In this document: piece by piece, positions 27,006 through 36,387 of the stretch
Position numbering within the stretch: the first letter of the stretch is position 1
Layout of the letters: every line of letters begins with the position of its first letter
Source: Saprospiraceae bacterium
GTDB taxonomy: Bacteria; Bacteroidota; Bacteroidia; Chitinophagales; Saprospiraceae
Direction of reading: 5' to 3'
DNA length: 43,863 nucleotides
Assembly: GCA_027486765.1 (NCBI GenBank)
Contig: JAIXOO010000109.1
Span: 1 to 43,863, forward strand
Made by a program: the position numbers and the translations under genes
The notes under the pieces: generated by a model
Told to the model about the DNA's origin: nothing
Database searches by the model: none
The model's input: only the letters and a program-made list of their open reading frames with translations

Positions 27006-28373
27006 ATGAAAAGGTTTTTCACCACTCTTCGTAACATTTGGGAGATTAAGGAATTGCGCACGCGCATTTTGTTCACACTCGGAATGATCTTGATCTTCCG
27101 CGTCGGATCCTTTATCGTACTCCCAGGCGTGCTTCCTTCGGTTTTGGAGGCGCAATCTCAAAGTGATGACAACTCGCTTTTGGGGTTGATCAACGCTTTC
27201 ACGGGTGGCGCCTTTAGCCAAGCTTCGGTTTTCGCGCTGGGTATTATGCCCTACATTACCGCTTCGATCATCATTCAGTTGTTGGGCTTTGCTGTTCCTT
27301 ACTTCCAACGTTTGCAAACCAAAGAAGGGGAATCTGGCCGCAAAAAACTGACTTCGATCACCCGTTTGTTGACGGTAGCCATTACCTTAGTACAAGGTGG
27401 CGGTTATCTGCGCTACTTGTTCTTCTTGAAGGCAGTGGATCCCAATATTCCTCAAGGTATTTTTTGGTTCTCCAACATCATCATCCTGGCTGCCGGTACG
27501 GTATTTGCGATGTGGTTGGGTGAAAAAATCACTGATCGGGGTTTGGGGAACGGTACTTCCTTGATCATCATGGCGGGTATCATTGCACGTCTTCCCTTTG
27601 CCTTGGGCTTCGAATTCCAATCTCAGTTGGACAGCAATGGTTTGTTGTTCTTTGTAGTGGAAATGGCGCTCTGGTTTGGGGTGGTTTTGCTCTCGATCAT
27701 GATCATTCAAGCGGTGCGGAGAATACCCATCCAAATGGCCAAAAAGGCGGTTGGACGAAACGACGGCACTGGCATGCGCTCTGAGCAGGATTACATTCCG
27801 CTCAAGCTGAACGCTTCCGGGGTTATGCCCATCATCTTTGCACAGGCTTTGATGTTCTTGCCTACTACGGCTGCTCAATTCAGTGCAACAGGTGGTACCT
27901 CAACTACTGGTATCCTGGCTGCTTTGAACGATTTTACTAGCGTGCCTTACAACGTAGTCTACTTTTTGTTGATCGTTGTTTTCACCTATGTATACACCGC
28001 TTTGATCGTCAATCCGCAAAACTATGCGGAATACCTCAAGCGCAACAACGCTTTCATTCCTTCGGTAAAACCAGGGCAACCAACCGCTGATTACATCGAT
28101 GCCATTACTTCCCGCATTACCCTGCCTGGTGCAGTTTTTCTGGGAATTATTGCAATTCTGCCTGCATTCGCAGCTGCAATTGGCATCAACCGTAACTTTG
28201 CTGTGTTCTTTGGTGGTACTTCCTTGCTGATCATGATCTCCGTAATTCTGGATACACTGCAGCAAATTGAAAGCCATTTGTTGATGCGCAAGTACGAAGG
28301 TTTGACTAAGTCTGGACGGATTCAAGGCCGCTCTACACAAAGCCGCCTCCAAGGTATTGGCGACTCAATCTAA
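27006..28373 (+). CDS. secY: Protein translocase subunit SecY
   Basis: It encodes 455 residues (E. coli 443). It is the channel-forming subunit of the Sec translocon in the inner membrane. About ten hydrophobic segments are visible, the first at residues 19-38. Conserved SecY features include FALGIMPYITASIIIQLL (TM2), GLGNGTSLIIMAGI (about 180-193), the cytosolic loop with QAVRRIPIQMAKKAVGR, and PLKLNASGVMPIIFAQAL. It ends the spc part of the block. A hairpin with a 12-bp stem lies between it and map. Confidence 0.97.
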   Translation: MKRFFTTLRNIWEIKELRTRILFTLGMILIFRVGSFIVLPGVLPSVLEAQSQSDDNSLLGLINAFTGGAFSQASVFALGIMPYITASIIIQLLGFAVPYFQRLQTKEGESGRKKLTSITRLLTVAITLVQGGGYLRYLFFLKAVDPNIPQGIFWFSNIIILAAGTVFAMWLGEKITDRGLGNGTSLIIMAGIIARLPFALGFEFQSQLDSNGLLFFVVEMALWFGVVLLSIMIIQAVRRIPIQMAKKAVGRNDGTGMRSEQDYIPLKLNASGVMPIIFAQALMFLPTTAAQFSATGGTSTTGILAALNDFTSVPYNVVYFLLIVVFTYVYTALIVNPQNYAEYLKRNNAFIPSVKPGQPTADYIDAITSRITLPGAVFLGIIAILPAFAAAIGINRNFAVFFGGTSLLIMISVILDTLQQIESHLLMRKYEGLTKSGRIQGRSTQSRLQGIGDSI

Positions 28374-28397
28374 ACGAGTTTTATCCAAAACTTCGCT

Positions 28398-28438
28398 CAA
28401 TTAAAGGCGGTTGGTCAAAGCCCAGTCGCCTTTAATTG
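28398..28438 (+). promoter_or_regulatory. Hairpin in the secY-map spacer
   Basis: CAATTAAAGGCG (28398-28409) pairs perfectly with CGCCTTTAATTG (28427-28438) around a 17-nt loop. No U-tract follows, so termination is unlikely. It stops 15 nt before the map ATG and could affect translation of map or mRNA processing; that is inference. Confidence 0.6.
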
Positions 28439-28453
28439 CTAGATAATGACTCT

Positions 28454-29287
28454 ATGGTATATTACAAAACTGACGAAGAGGTAGAATACATCCGCAAAAG
28501 TTGTCTCCTGGTGTGTGACGCTTTAGCTCACGTAGCCTCTATCATTCGTCCGGGTATCACCGCCAAAGAGATCGATACCGCTGCTGAAACATTGATTCGG
28601 GATCACGGTGCAGTACCTGCATTTAAAGGATATCGTGGCTTTCCAGCCACCCTTTGTGTTTCCATCAATGAGCAGGTAGTACACGGCATTCCTACAGGAT
28701 CCATCATTTTTAACGATGGAGACATCGTTTCGGTAGACTGTGGAGTGCAATGGAACGGTTTTTTTGGTGATGCCGCCTATACTTTTCCGCTGGGCAATGT
28801 CAGTGAAAAAGTAATGGAATTATGCCGGATAACCAAAACCTCGCTTTACAAAGGGATTGAACAGGCTGTTGTTGGCCACCGTGTAGGTGACATCAGCTTT
28901 GCCATTCAAAATTACGTAGAGAAAGGTTTCAATCTCGGTATTGTACGTGAATTGGTTGGACATGGGGTTGGTCGCAATTTGCACGAAGAACCAGAAGTTC
29001 CCAATTACGGCAAACGAGGCAAAGGCATAAAAATGCTGGATGGCTTGGTCATTGCAATTGAACCGATGGTGAACCTGGGAAAAAAAGAAGTGATGACGGC
29101 CAAAGATGGTTGGACGGTTGCTGCTAAGGACCGCCTGCCTTCGGCTCACTACGAACATACCGTGGTGGTCCGTCGTCAAAAAGCAGACATTCTTTCCAGT
29201 CACGTACCTATTGAGGCTGCAATTGCCAAAAATAGTGAAGTAAGGGAGGTGAGTTTAAAGGGTGTAGGGGTGTTACAACCCGCCTAA
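28454..29287 (+). CDS. map: Type I methionine aminopeptidase
   Basis: It encodes 277 residues from the ATG at 28454; an in-frame TTG at 28436 is less likely. It removes the initiator Met from nascent cytoplasmic proteins. All five metal ligands are present: D95 (VSVDCG), D106 (FGDAA), H170 (VGHGVGRNLHEEP), E203 (AIEPM) and E234 (HYEHT), with H77 (VVHGIP) in the active site. Length and insert-free layout fit bacterial type I. The C-terminus is about 15 residues longer than in E. coli. adk, which often lies between secY and map, is absent. Confidence 0.97.
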   Translation: MVYYKTDEEVEYIRKSCLLVCDALAHVASIIRPGITAKEIDTAAETLIRDHGAVPAFKGYRGFPATLCVSINEQVVHGIPTGSIIFNDGDIVSVDCGVQWNGFFGDAAYTFPLGNVSEKVMELCRITKTSLYKGIEQAVVGHRVGDISFAIQNYVEKGFNLGIVRELVGHGVGRNLHEEPEVPNYGKRGKGIKMLDGLVIAIEPMVNLGKKEVMTAKDGWTVAAKDRLPSAHYEHTVVVRRQKADILSSHVPIEAAIAKNSEVREVSLKGVGVLQPA

Positions 29288-29353
29288 ATTGACTTATTGC
29301 CCATTAACTGTAATTTTTTTCAAGGAATGAGGAGAAAGATCAACAAACATGTT

Positions 29354-29361
29354 TATCTTTG
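29354..29361 (+). promoter_or_regulatory. Probable internal promoter (-7) before infA
   Basis: TATCTTTG followed by CAC fits TAnnTTTG exactly and lies 17 nt before the infA ATG, so a transcript would have a very short leader. The -33 position shows no TTTG. It would uncouple infA-rpmJ-rpsM-rpsK-rpsD-rpoA-rplQ from the upstream promoter. Confidence 0.55.
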
Positions 29362-29378
29362 CACTCCGAAATCGGACC

Positions 29379-29597
29379 ATGGCTAAAAAAGATTTGATCA
29401 AACAAGACGGAATTATTGAAGAAGCACTCTCCAACGCAATGTTCAGAGTGCGTCTCGAAAATGATCACCAGATCATTGCCACTATTTCCGGGAAAATGCG
29501 CATGAATTACATCCGTATTCTCCCAGGTGACAAGGTTTCGGTGGAAATGTCACCCTACGACTTGTCGCGGGGGCGCATCATTTATCGCTACAAGTAA
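29379..29597 (+). CDS. infA: Translation initiation factor IF-1
   Basis: It encodes 72 residues, exactly the usual length, from the ATG at 29379 (the upstream ATG at 29349 is outside the family start [11 protein letters not shown]). IF-1 binds the 30S A site during initiation. The S1-like OB fold is complete: [36 protein letters not shown] and the end [10 protein letters not shown]. Confidence 0.97.
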   Translation: MAKKDLIKQDGIIEEALSNAMFRVRLENDHQIIATISGKMRMNYIRILPGDKVSVEMSPYDLSRGRIIYRYK

Positions 29598-29639
29598 TTG
29601 CCGTCCGCTGTTTGGAATACCTGATAAACAACTCGAACC

Positions 29640-29756
29640 ATGAAAGTTAGAGCATCTGTTAAGAAACGATCCGTAGATTGTAAGATCGTACGCAGGAAGG
29701 GCAAGGTTTACATCATTAACAAGAAAAATCCTAAGCTTAAGCAGCGCCAGGGTTAA
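29640..29756 (+). CDS. rpmJ: 50S ribosomal protein L36, zinc-free form
   Basis: It encodes 38 residues: start [20 protein letters not shown], end [10 protein letters not shown]36 is the smallest 50S protein. Zinc-binding L36 has ligands C11, C14, C27 and H32/33; here only C14 remains, so this is a C-minus form that should not bind zinc. It lies 42 nt after infA and 37 nt before rpsM, in the usual order. Confidence 0.96.
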   Translation: MKVRASVKKRSVDCKIVRRKGKVYIINKKNPKLKQRQG

Positions 29757-29793
29757 TCCCCGTTGCTGCCAGGATCATTAAAAGCACACGAAG

Positions 29794-30171
29794 ATGGCTC
29801 GTATCGCAGGTATCGATCTACCCAGACACAAGCGTGGCGTTATTGCCCTTACTTATATCTTTGGCGTTGGTGCAACCACCGCTAGTAAAGTATTGGCTGA
29901 GGCTGGTGTAAGTGAAGACACGAAGGTAGAAGCTTGGACTGACGACAACATTCGCGAGATCTCTCGCATTGTCACTTCCCAGTACAAGACCGAAGGTGAA
30001 CTGAAAACAGAAGTTACGATGAGCATTAAGCGCTTGCAGGATATCGCCTGCTACCGCGGATTGCGTCACCGTAAAGGACTACCTCTGCGTGGACAACGCA
30101 CTCGTACAAATGCTCGTACGCGTAAAGGACCACGTAAAACGGTGGCTAACAAGAAGAAAGCAACCAAGTAA
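29794..30171 (+). CDS. rpsM: 30S ribosomal protein S13
   Basis: It encodes 125 residues (E. coli 118). S13 is in the 30S head and forms bridges to the 50S and P-site tRNA. The start [20 protein letters not shown], the [20 protein letters not shown] segment and the basic tail [16 protein letters not shown] are clear. It is followed by a 120-nt spacer with a hairpin at 30209-30226. Confidence 0.97.
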   Translation: MARIAGIDLPRHKRGVIALTYIFGVGATTASKVLAEAGVSEDTKVEAWTDDNIREISRIVTSQYKTEGELKTEVTMSIKRLQDIACYRGLRHRKGLPLRGQRTRTNARTRKGPRKTVANKKKATK

Positions 30172-30208
30172 TATCGGCATAGAAGAAGTCGAAGCTTTTG
30201 TGGCCAAT

Positions 30209-30226
30209 CCATGGTTCCAACCGTGG
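30209..30226. repeat. Short hairpin of the CCATGG/CCGTGG family between rpsM and rpsK
   Basis: CCATGGTT pairs with AACCGTGG (8 bp with one G-U pair, 2-nt loop), flanked by GGCCAAT and AGAGATAACC. It is a shorter version of the hairpins at 16292-16311 and 32521-32626. Confidence 0.7.
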
Positions 30227-30291
30227 AGAGATAACCTTCAAAATACCTTCAGCGTTCTTTTATGTGCCTGATTCAAAAACATTTTTATTAA

Positions 30292-30681
30292 ATGGCAAAG
30301 GCGAACAAGAAAGTTAAAAAGCGCAATGTAAAAGTTGAATCCGAAGGGTACGCATTCGTACAAGCGACATTCAACAACATCATTGTCTCGTTAACTAACA
30401 AAACTGGCCAGGTGATATCCTGGTCTTCAGCAGGTAAGTCGGGGTTCAAAGGTTCTAAAAAGAACACCCCTTATGCCGCTCAGGTGGCTGCGACAGATGC
30501 AGGTAAGGTAGCTTACGATGCAGGAATGCGTGTTGCTGAAGTTTTCGTTAAAGGTCCGGGCTCTGGCCGTGAAGCCGCTATCCGCGCGCTTGACCAAGCT
30601 GGCATCCGTGTTACGAAAATTAAAGATGTAACGCCGGTACCCCATAATGGCTGCCGCCCTCCGAAACGTAGACGTGTATAA
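30292..30681 (+). CDS. rpsK: 30S ribosomal protein S11
   Basis: It encodes 129 residues, equal to E. coli. S11 lies on the 30S platform near the anti-Shine-Dalgarno end of 16S r[42 protein letters not shown] and the C-terminal [15 protein letters not shown] are conserved; PHNG is the site where an Asn is converted to isoaspartate in E. coli. It lies 22 nt before rpsD. Confidence 0.97.
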   Translation: MAKANKKVKKRNVKVESEGYAFVQATFNNIIVSLTNKTGQVISWSSAGKSGFKGSKKNTPYAAQVAATDAGKVAYDAGMRVAEVFVKGPGSGREAAIRALDQAGIRVTKIKDVTPVPHNGCRPPKRRRV

Positions 30682-30703
30682 TCCTTAAAAGCAATTTATC
30701 ACA

Positions 30704-31318
30704 ATGGCAAGATATACGGGTCCAAAGACCAAGAAAGCAAGATCGTTCGGAGAAGCCATTTACGGTCCTGATAAGTACTTTGAACGGCGCAAGTTCCCTC
30801 CTGGGCAGCACGGCACAAGTCGCAAGCGCAAACAGCGCTCTGATTACGCAGTTCAGTTAACTGAAAAGCAAAAAGCTAAATATATCTATGGTGTTCTGGA
30901 GCGTCAGTTCCGCGGCACCTTTGAAAGAGCAACTGCCAAGCACGGGGTAACCGGTGAATGGTTGCTCAAATTGCTTGAAGCTCGTTTGGATAACGTGGTT
31001 TACCGCATCGGTTTGGCACGTACCCGCAGCGGTGCGCGTCAATTGGTTAGCCACAAACACATCCTGGTAAACGGTATTGTTTCCAACAGTCCTTCTCATC
31101 AGCTTCGCCCTGGCGACGTGATTTCCGTACGCGGAAAATCTCAAAGCATGGATGTGATCAAAGACAGTGTTGCCAACCGCAGCCCTGAGTCACGCCGGTT
31201 TACCTGGTTGGAGTTCAGCCCTGACAAACTCGAAGGACGTTTCATCGAGTATCCTACTCGGGACGTAATTCCTGAAAAGATCAACGAACAGCTGATCGTC
31301 GAATTGTACTCTAAGTAA
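30704..31318 (+). CDS. rpsD: 30S ribosomal protein S4
   Basis: It encodes 204 residues (E. coli 206). S4 is a primary 16S rRNA binder and part of the mRNA helicase site; in E. coli it represses the alpha operon. The start [20 protein letters not shown] lacks the zinc-binding cysteines of some S4 proteins. [20 protein letters not shown] lies in the S4 RNA-binding domain. It is followed by a 175-nt spacer with a 17-bp hairpin before rpoA. Confidence 0.97.
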   Translation: MARYTGPKTKKARSFGEAIYGPDKYFERRKFPPGQHGTSRKRKQRSDYAVQLTEKQKAKYIYGVLERQFRGTFERATAKHGVTGEWLLKLLEARLDNVVYRIGLARTRSGARQLVSHKHILVNGIVSNSPSHQLRPGDVISVRGKSQSMDVIKDSVANRSPESRRFTWLEFSPDKLEGRFIEYPTRDVIPEKINEQLIVELYSK

Positions 31319-31337
31319 TCGCAACGTTTAGGTGCTT

Positions 31338-31395
31338 AAAGGTTTTATTTTATAGCTGGAGAATGAACAATTCAAGGGTATAAAATAAAGCCTTT
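31338..31395. repeat. Inverted repeat, 17-bp stem, between rpsD and rpoA
   Basis: Arms 31338-31354 and 31379-31395 pair over 17 bp with one G-U pair (AAAGGTTTTATTTTATA type), loop 24 nt. An 11-bp direct repeat, TTTAGGTGCTT, occurs at 31328-31338 and 31393-31403. Two smaller pairings follow (CTTCAA/TTGAAG and AACGT/ACGTT, to about 31442). Confidence 0.7.
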
Positions 31396-31493
31396 AGGTG
31401 CTTCAACATACTTTGTTTGAAGATCAACGTTGGAAGACGTTCTGACGTGTAGAGACCGGTCAATTCATCCTTCTCAAAGTCCATTATCCGCAT

Positions 31494-32492
31494 ATGAGCA
31501 TTCTTAATTTCCAGAAGCCGGACAAGATCGTAATGCAAAAAGCCAACGATTTTGAAGGTCTTTTTGAGTTTAAACCCCTTGAACCAGGCTTCGGTCAAAC
31601 TGTAGGTAACTCCCTTCGCCGGGTGTTGCTCTCTTCCTTGGAAGGCTATGCAATTTCTGCAGTGCGCGTCGCTGGTGTCGACCATGAGTTTGGTACCATC
31701 CGTGGCGTTGTAGAAGATGTAGTGGAGATCATCCTGAACCTCAAGCAAGTTCGCCTGAAGAAAGTGATGGGTGATGACGATATCAACACCGAAAAAGTCT
31801 ACCTCACAATCAACGGTAAGGAAGAGTTTCGCGCTGGTGACATCGAAGACCACACCAACGTTTTCCGGGTGATGAACCCTGAGTTGTTGTTGTGCACCAT
31901 GGAACCATTCGTGAACCTGGAGGTGGAACTAACCATCACTAAGGGCCGTGGCTACGTTCCTGCCGACGACAACCTGCCTAAAGATGCACCAATCGGCGTA
32001 ATTCCAGTTGATGCCATCTATACCCCGATCAAAAATGTGGCTTACCGCATCGAGAACACCCGGGTAGGGCAACGTACTGACTACGAAAAGTTGACCATTG
32101 AGGTAAAAACGGACGGAACCATCCACCCCGAAGATGCCATCAAGGAAGCTTCTCGTATCATGATCCAGCACCTGATGCTGATCACCGACGAAAACATCAC
32201 CTTCGATGACGCTTCCAGCCGTGAAGACAATATTGTGGATGAGCACATCCTCCACATGCGCAAGCTGCTGAAAACTTCACTCGAAGATCTGGATCTGTCC
32301 GTTCGGGCGTACAACTGTCTCAAAGCTGCCAAGATCAATACCTTGGCTGAATTGGTACACTACGACACCCACGAACTGCTCAAGTTCCGCAACTTTGGTA
32401 AGAAGTCTTTGGTGGAAATCGAAGAACTCCTCCAGGAAAAGGGACTTACTTTCGGCATGGACTTGTCCAAGTACAAACTCGACGAAGAATAA
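31494..32492 (+). CDS. rpoA: RNA polymerase alpha subunit
   Basis: It encodes 332 residues (E. coli 329). The alpha-NTD (about 1-235) dimerises and nucleates polymerase assembly; the landmark is [20 protein letters not shown] (about 34-53). The alpha-CTD (about 255-320), with [20 protein letters not shown] and [19 protein letters not shown], contacts UP elements and activators. The stop codon forms the first base of a hairpin (32492-32513) that begins a 135-nt repeat cluster. Confidence 0.98.
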   Translation: MSILNFQKPDKIVMQKANDFEGLFEFKPLEPGFGQTVGNSLRRVLLSSLEGYAISAVRVAGVDHEFGTIRGVVEDVVEIILNLKQVRLKKVMGDDDINTEKVYLTINGKEEFRAGDIEDHTNVFRVMNPELLLCTMEPFVNLEVELTITKGRGYVPADDNLPKDAPIGVIPVDAIYTPIKNVAYRIENTRVGQRTDYEKLTIEVKTDGTIHPEDAIKEASRIMIQHLMLITDENITFDDASSREDNIVDEHILHMRKLLKTSLEDLDLSVRAYNCLKAAKINTLAELVHYDTHELLKFRNFGKKSLVEIEELLQEKGLTFGMDLSKYKLDEE

Positions 32493-32626
32493 CCTAGGGC
32501 TTCAGCCTTAGGTACGGCAACCCACGGTTTTAACCGTGGGAGCCCACACACGATACAACCCATGGCTTCAGCCGTGGGAGATCAGTGGGAGCCCCATACG
32601 ATACAACCCATGGCTTTAGCCGTGGG
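32492..32626. repeat. Cluster of four hairpins between rpoA and rplQ
   Basis: 32492-32513 pairs ACCTAGGGC with GCCTTAGGT. 32521-32540 pairs CCCACGGTT with AACCGTGGG. 32559-32578 and 32607-32626 pair CCCATGGCT with AGCCGTGGG (loop TC or TT). The last two sit in a 48-bp direct repeat that also includes the preceding ACGATACAA, so a unit of hairpin plus tail has been duplicated in tandem. Confidence 0.9.
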
Positions 32627-32714
32627 CGATTGGTAACCCGCGTGACCTCGGTCATGCACCTTGCAATAACCGTCGCTTCCCGCGATAGTGTTGCGAAGAC
32701 AAGAACTCAATAAA

Positions 32715-33233
32715 ATGAGACACGGAAAAAAACACAACCACCTTGGCCGTAAAGCCGAGCACCGCCAGGCGCTTCTGATGAACCTGAGCATTGCGCTGAT
32801 CACACACAAGCGCATTACCACTACTTTGGCCAAGGCAAAAGCACTGCGCGTGCATTTGGAGCCGCTGGTAACCAAAGCCAAAGACGACTCTACCCACAAT
32901 CGCCGCGTGGCTTTCAGCTACCTCCAGAACAAGGAGGCGATCAAGGAGTTGTTTGATGTAGTTGGACCAAAAGTCGGGGATCGCCCCGGTGGTTACCTGC
33001 GCATCATCAAGATTGGTTTCCGTCGCAGTGACGCATCAGATATGGCGATGATCGAGTTCGTAGACTTCAACGAATTGTACAACCAAGGTGCAGAAACTAA
33101 AACGGATAACAAACGCCGTCGTCGTGGTCGTGGTGGAAAGACAAAAACTGAAGGCACTGCTGCTCCTGCAACAACTGCTGAAGCTGTCGAAACAACTGAA
33201 GAAACTGCTACTGAAGCGGAAGATAAGGAATAA
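32715..33233 (+). CDS. rplQ: 50S ribosomal protein L17 with charged C-terminal extension
   Basis: It encodes 172 residues against 127 in E. coli, from the ATG at 32715. L17 lies near the tunnel exit. The core is [20 protein letters not shown] through IEFVDFN (to about residue 118). The extra 50 residues start with a basic [11 protein letters not shown] segment and end in an Ala/Thr/Glu-rich acidic part ([16 protein letters not shown]). It is the last gene of the block, followed by an intrinsic terminator. Confidence 0.97.
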   Translation: MRHGKKHNHLGRKAEHRQALLMNLSIALITHKRITTTLAKAKALRVHLEPLVTKAKDDSTHNRRVAFSYLQNKEAIKELFDVVGPKVGDRPGGYLRIIKIGFRRSDASDMAMIEFVDFNELYNQGAETKTDNKRRRRGRGGKTKTEGTAAPATTAEAVETTEETATEAEDKE

Positions 33234-33254
33234 ACCAATACGGATTATTCAAGA

Positions 33255-33292
33255 AAGGGCGATGCTGGGGGAACCTGGTGTCGCCTTTTTTG
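33255..33292 (+). terminator. Intrinsic terminator after rplQ
   Basis: AAGGGCGA and TCGCCTTTT pair (5 G/C-rich pairs extended by A-U pairs, with a bulge), and the downstream arm runs into T6. It begins 21 nt after the rplQ stop. It is the only U-tailed hairpin recognised between 13 kb and 33 kb, so it marks the end of the ribosomal transcription unit. Confidence 0.75.
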
Positions 33293-33377
33293 TTCAAAAA
33301 GGTAATTAGAAGTTGTAGTCTCCGAAAAAAAAATCCTCAATCTTTCACTTTTCCTCCCCTTTTTCCCCATCAATCAT

Positions 33378-33385
33378 TAATTTTG
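33378..33385 (+). promoter_or_regulatory. Probable carA promoter (-7 element)
   Basis: TAATTTTG followed by CACCC fits TAnnTTTG and lies 16 nt before the carA ATG, like the element before infA. The -33 region is pyrimidine-rich without TTTG. It follows the terminator at 33255-33292, which supports a new transcription unit here. Confidence 0.6.
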
Positions 33386-33401
33386 CACCCAAATTAAAGC
33401 A

Positions 33402-34517
33402 ATGGAAGAGAAGTTCAGTAAAGAACCCAACTATACCTCCGCGATTCTATTACTGGAAGATGGCACCGTTTACCACGGGAAGGCTGCCGGAAAGATTGGC
33501 ACCACCACCGGCGAAATCTGCTTCAATACCGGAATGACGGGCTACCAGGAAATTTTTACGGATCCTTCCTACTATGGTCAATTGTTGGTGACCACCAATG
33601 CGCACATTGGCAACTACGGCACCAAATCCAGTGAAGTAGAGTCGGGCAGCATCAAAATTGCCGGCCTCATTTGCAAAAACTTCACCGTTCAATATTCGCG
33701 CGAACAAGCCGACGATGATATCCAGGATTATTTCGAAAAAGAAGGCCTCGTAGGCATCTCTGACGTGGATACCCGCGCAATAGTGCGGCACATCCGCCAC
33801 AAAGGTGCCATGAATGCCATTATTTCTTCCGAAATTTTGGATATTGTGGAATTGAAAAAAGTGTTGGCAAAAGTGCCTTCCATGGATGGACTGGAACTGG
33901 CGTCCAAAGTGAGTACCACTGAGCCTTACTACATTGGTGATCCCAATGCCAAACACAAGGTAGCGGTACTGGATTTTGGCACCAAGCGCAATATCCTGGA
34001 GTGCATGTCCGAACGCGGCTGCTACCTCAAGGTATTCCCGGCTAAAACCACTTTGCCAGAACTTCAGGAATTCAATCCAGACGGCTTTTTCTTTTCCAAT
34101 GGCCCTGGCGACCCCGCCGCGATGGATTACGCCATCAGCACGGCCAAAGAAATCCTGAAGCAGGAAAAACCAATTTTTGGGATTTGTCTGGGTCACCAAT
34201 TGTTGGCCTTGGCACTGGATATTCCAACCTACAAAATGTTCAACGGCCACCGCGGCATCAATCACCCGGTGAAAAACCTGTTGACCGGACATTGTGAGAT
34301 CACTAGCCAGAACCACGGTTTCGGGGTAGATCCACAAGCTATTCGAGACATGGAAGCCACCGTAGAAGTTACCCACATCAACCTCAACGATGACACCATC
34401 GAAGGGATTCGGGTCAAGGGTAAAAAAGCTTTTTCGGTACAATACCACCCGGAGGCAGCTCCTGGGCCGCACGACGCACGTTACCTCTTTGACGACTTTG
34501 TCAAGATGATGCAGTAA
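33402..34517 (+). CDS. carA: Carbamoyl-phosphate synthase small subunit
   Basis: It encodes 371 residues (E. coli 382). It supplies glutamine-derived ammonia to the large subunit for carbamoyl phosphate in pyrimidine and arginine synthesis. The N-terminal CPSase domain (AILLLEDGTVYHGKAAGKIG, TGMTGYQEIFTDPSY) is followed by a class I amidotransferase with nucleophile C262 (FGICLGHQ) and H349/E351 (YHPEA). carB is not adjacent. The order rplQ-carA-eno is common in Bacteroidota; the pairing has no obvious metabolic reason. Confidence 0.97.
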   Translation: MEEKFSKEPNYTSAILLLEDGTVYHGKAAGKIGTTTGEICFNTGMTGYQEIFTDPSYYGQLLVTTNAHIGNYGTKSSEVESGSIKIAGLICKNFTVQYSREQADDDIQDYFEKEGLVGISDVDTRAIVRHIRHKGAMNAIISSEILDIVELKKVLAKVPSMDGLELASKVSTTEPYYIGDPNAKHKVAVLDFGTKRNILECMSERGCYLKVFPAKTTLPELQEFNPDGFFFSNGPGDPAAMDYAISTAKEILKQEKPIFGICLGHQLLALALDIPTYKMFNGHRGINHPVKNLLTGHCEITSQNHGFGVDPQAIRDMEATVEVTHINLNDDTIEGIRVKGKKAFSVQYHPEAAPGPHDARYLFDDFVKMMQ

Positions 34518-35873
<1,356 letters not shown>

Positions 35874-35925
35874 GGGCAACCCTTGCGGTTGCCCCTATCG
35901 TTAAGGGCGACCGCAAGGGTCGCCC
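35874..35925. repeat. Second paired 21-nt hairpin unit, with compensatory changes
   Basis: The left unit (35874-35894) is GGGCAACC...GGTTGCCC; the right unit (35905-35925) is GGGCGACC...GGTCGCCC. Within each unit the stem is perfect, because the A-to-G change on one side is matched by T-to-C on the other. Pairing between units now has wobbles. It is of the same family as 25207-25263 and abuts the eno stop codon. Confidence 0.9.
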
Positions 35926-35955
35926 CTACGAGGATACCCATTAAAATCTGAATTC

Positions 35956-36264
35956 ATGAGCACCAATCCAATCCAACCCTTCATCAATCTGATTCCAGGC
36001 CCATTTCGGAATCGCTACGTTTTGGTGTTGACGGTTTTTTTCTTTTGGATGATCTTCATCGACAAACACGATGTGATCACGCAATGGCGATTGCAAAAAA
36101 CCAAAGACAAGTTGGAGCAGGATAAGGCATACTACGCTAAAAAAATCCAAGAGGCCGAGCGGCAACGCAAAAACCTCCAGAAAAATGGCGAACAGTTTGC
36201 CCGGGAAAAGTATTACATGAAGAAGGAAGGGGAGGATGTGTTCATCATTGAAGAAGAAAAATAA
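35956..36264 (+). CDS. Septum formation initiator (DivIC/FtsB-like) protein
   Basis: It encodes 102 residues. A short cytoplasmic N-terminus is followed by one membrane segment (about 22-38, LVLTVFFFWMIFIDKHD) and then a charged coiled coil (about 44-85), ending EKYYMKKEGEDVFIIEEE. The aromatic R-E-K-Y-Y/F-M motif after the coiled coil is typical of Bacteroidota FtsB/DivIC homologues that join the divisome. The next gene, sucD, follows after 123 nt filled by a repeat. Confidence 0.85.
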   Translation: MSTNPIQPFINLIPGPFRNRYVLVLTVFFFWMIFIDKHDVITQWRLQKTKDKLEQDKAYYAKKIQEAERQRKNLQKNGEQFAREKYYMKKEGEDVFIIEEEK

Positions 36265-36272
36265 AATTACAA

Positions 36273-36363
36273 GGTTCCAAAGTTCCAGGGGTCCAAAGTT
36301 CCAGGGTTCAAACGGTCACTGAGCGAAGTCGAAGTGCCGTCCGACCCCTGGAACTTTGGCCCC
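36273..36363. repeat. Inverted repeat of the GGTTCCA family with a second palindrome in its loop
   Basis: The outer arms 36273-36293 and 36343-36363 pair nearly perfectly (GTTCCAGGGGTC / GACCCCTGGAAC core). The loop contains another palindrome, CACTGAGCGAAGTCGAAGTG, with CGG/CCG extension (about 36312-36341). It is the same family as 8880-8960 and starts 8 nt after the preceding stop. Confidence 0.85.
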
Positions 36364-36387
36364 CTGGAACCCCAAACACTCAATAAC

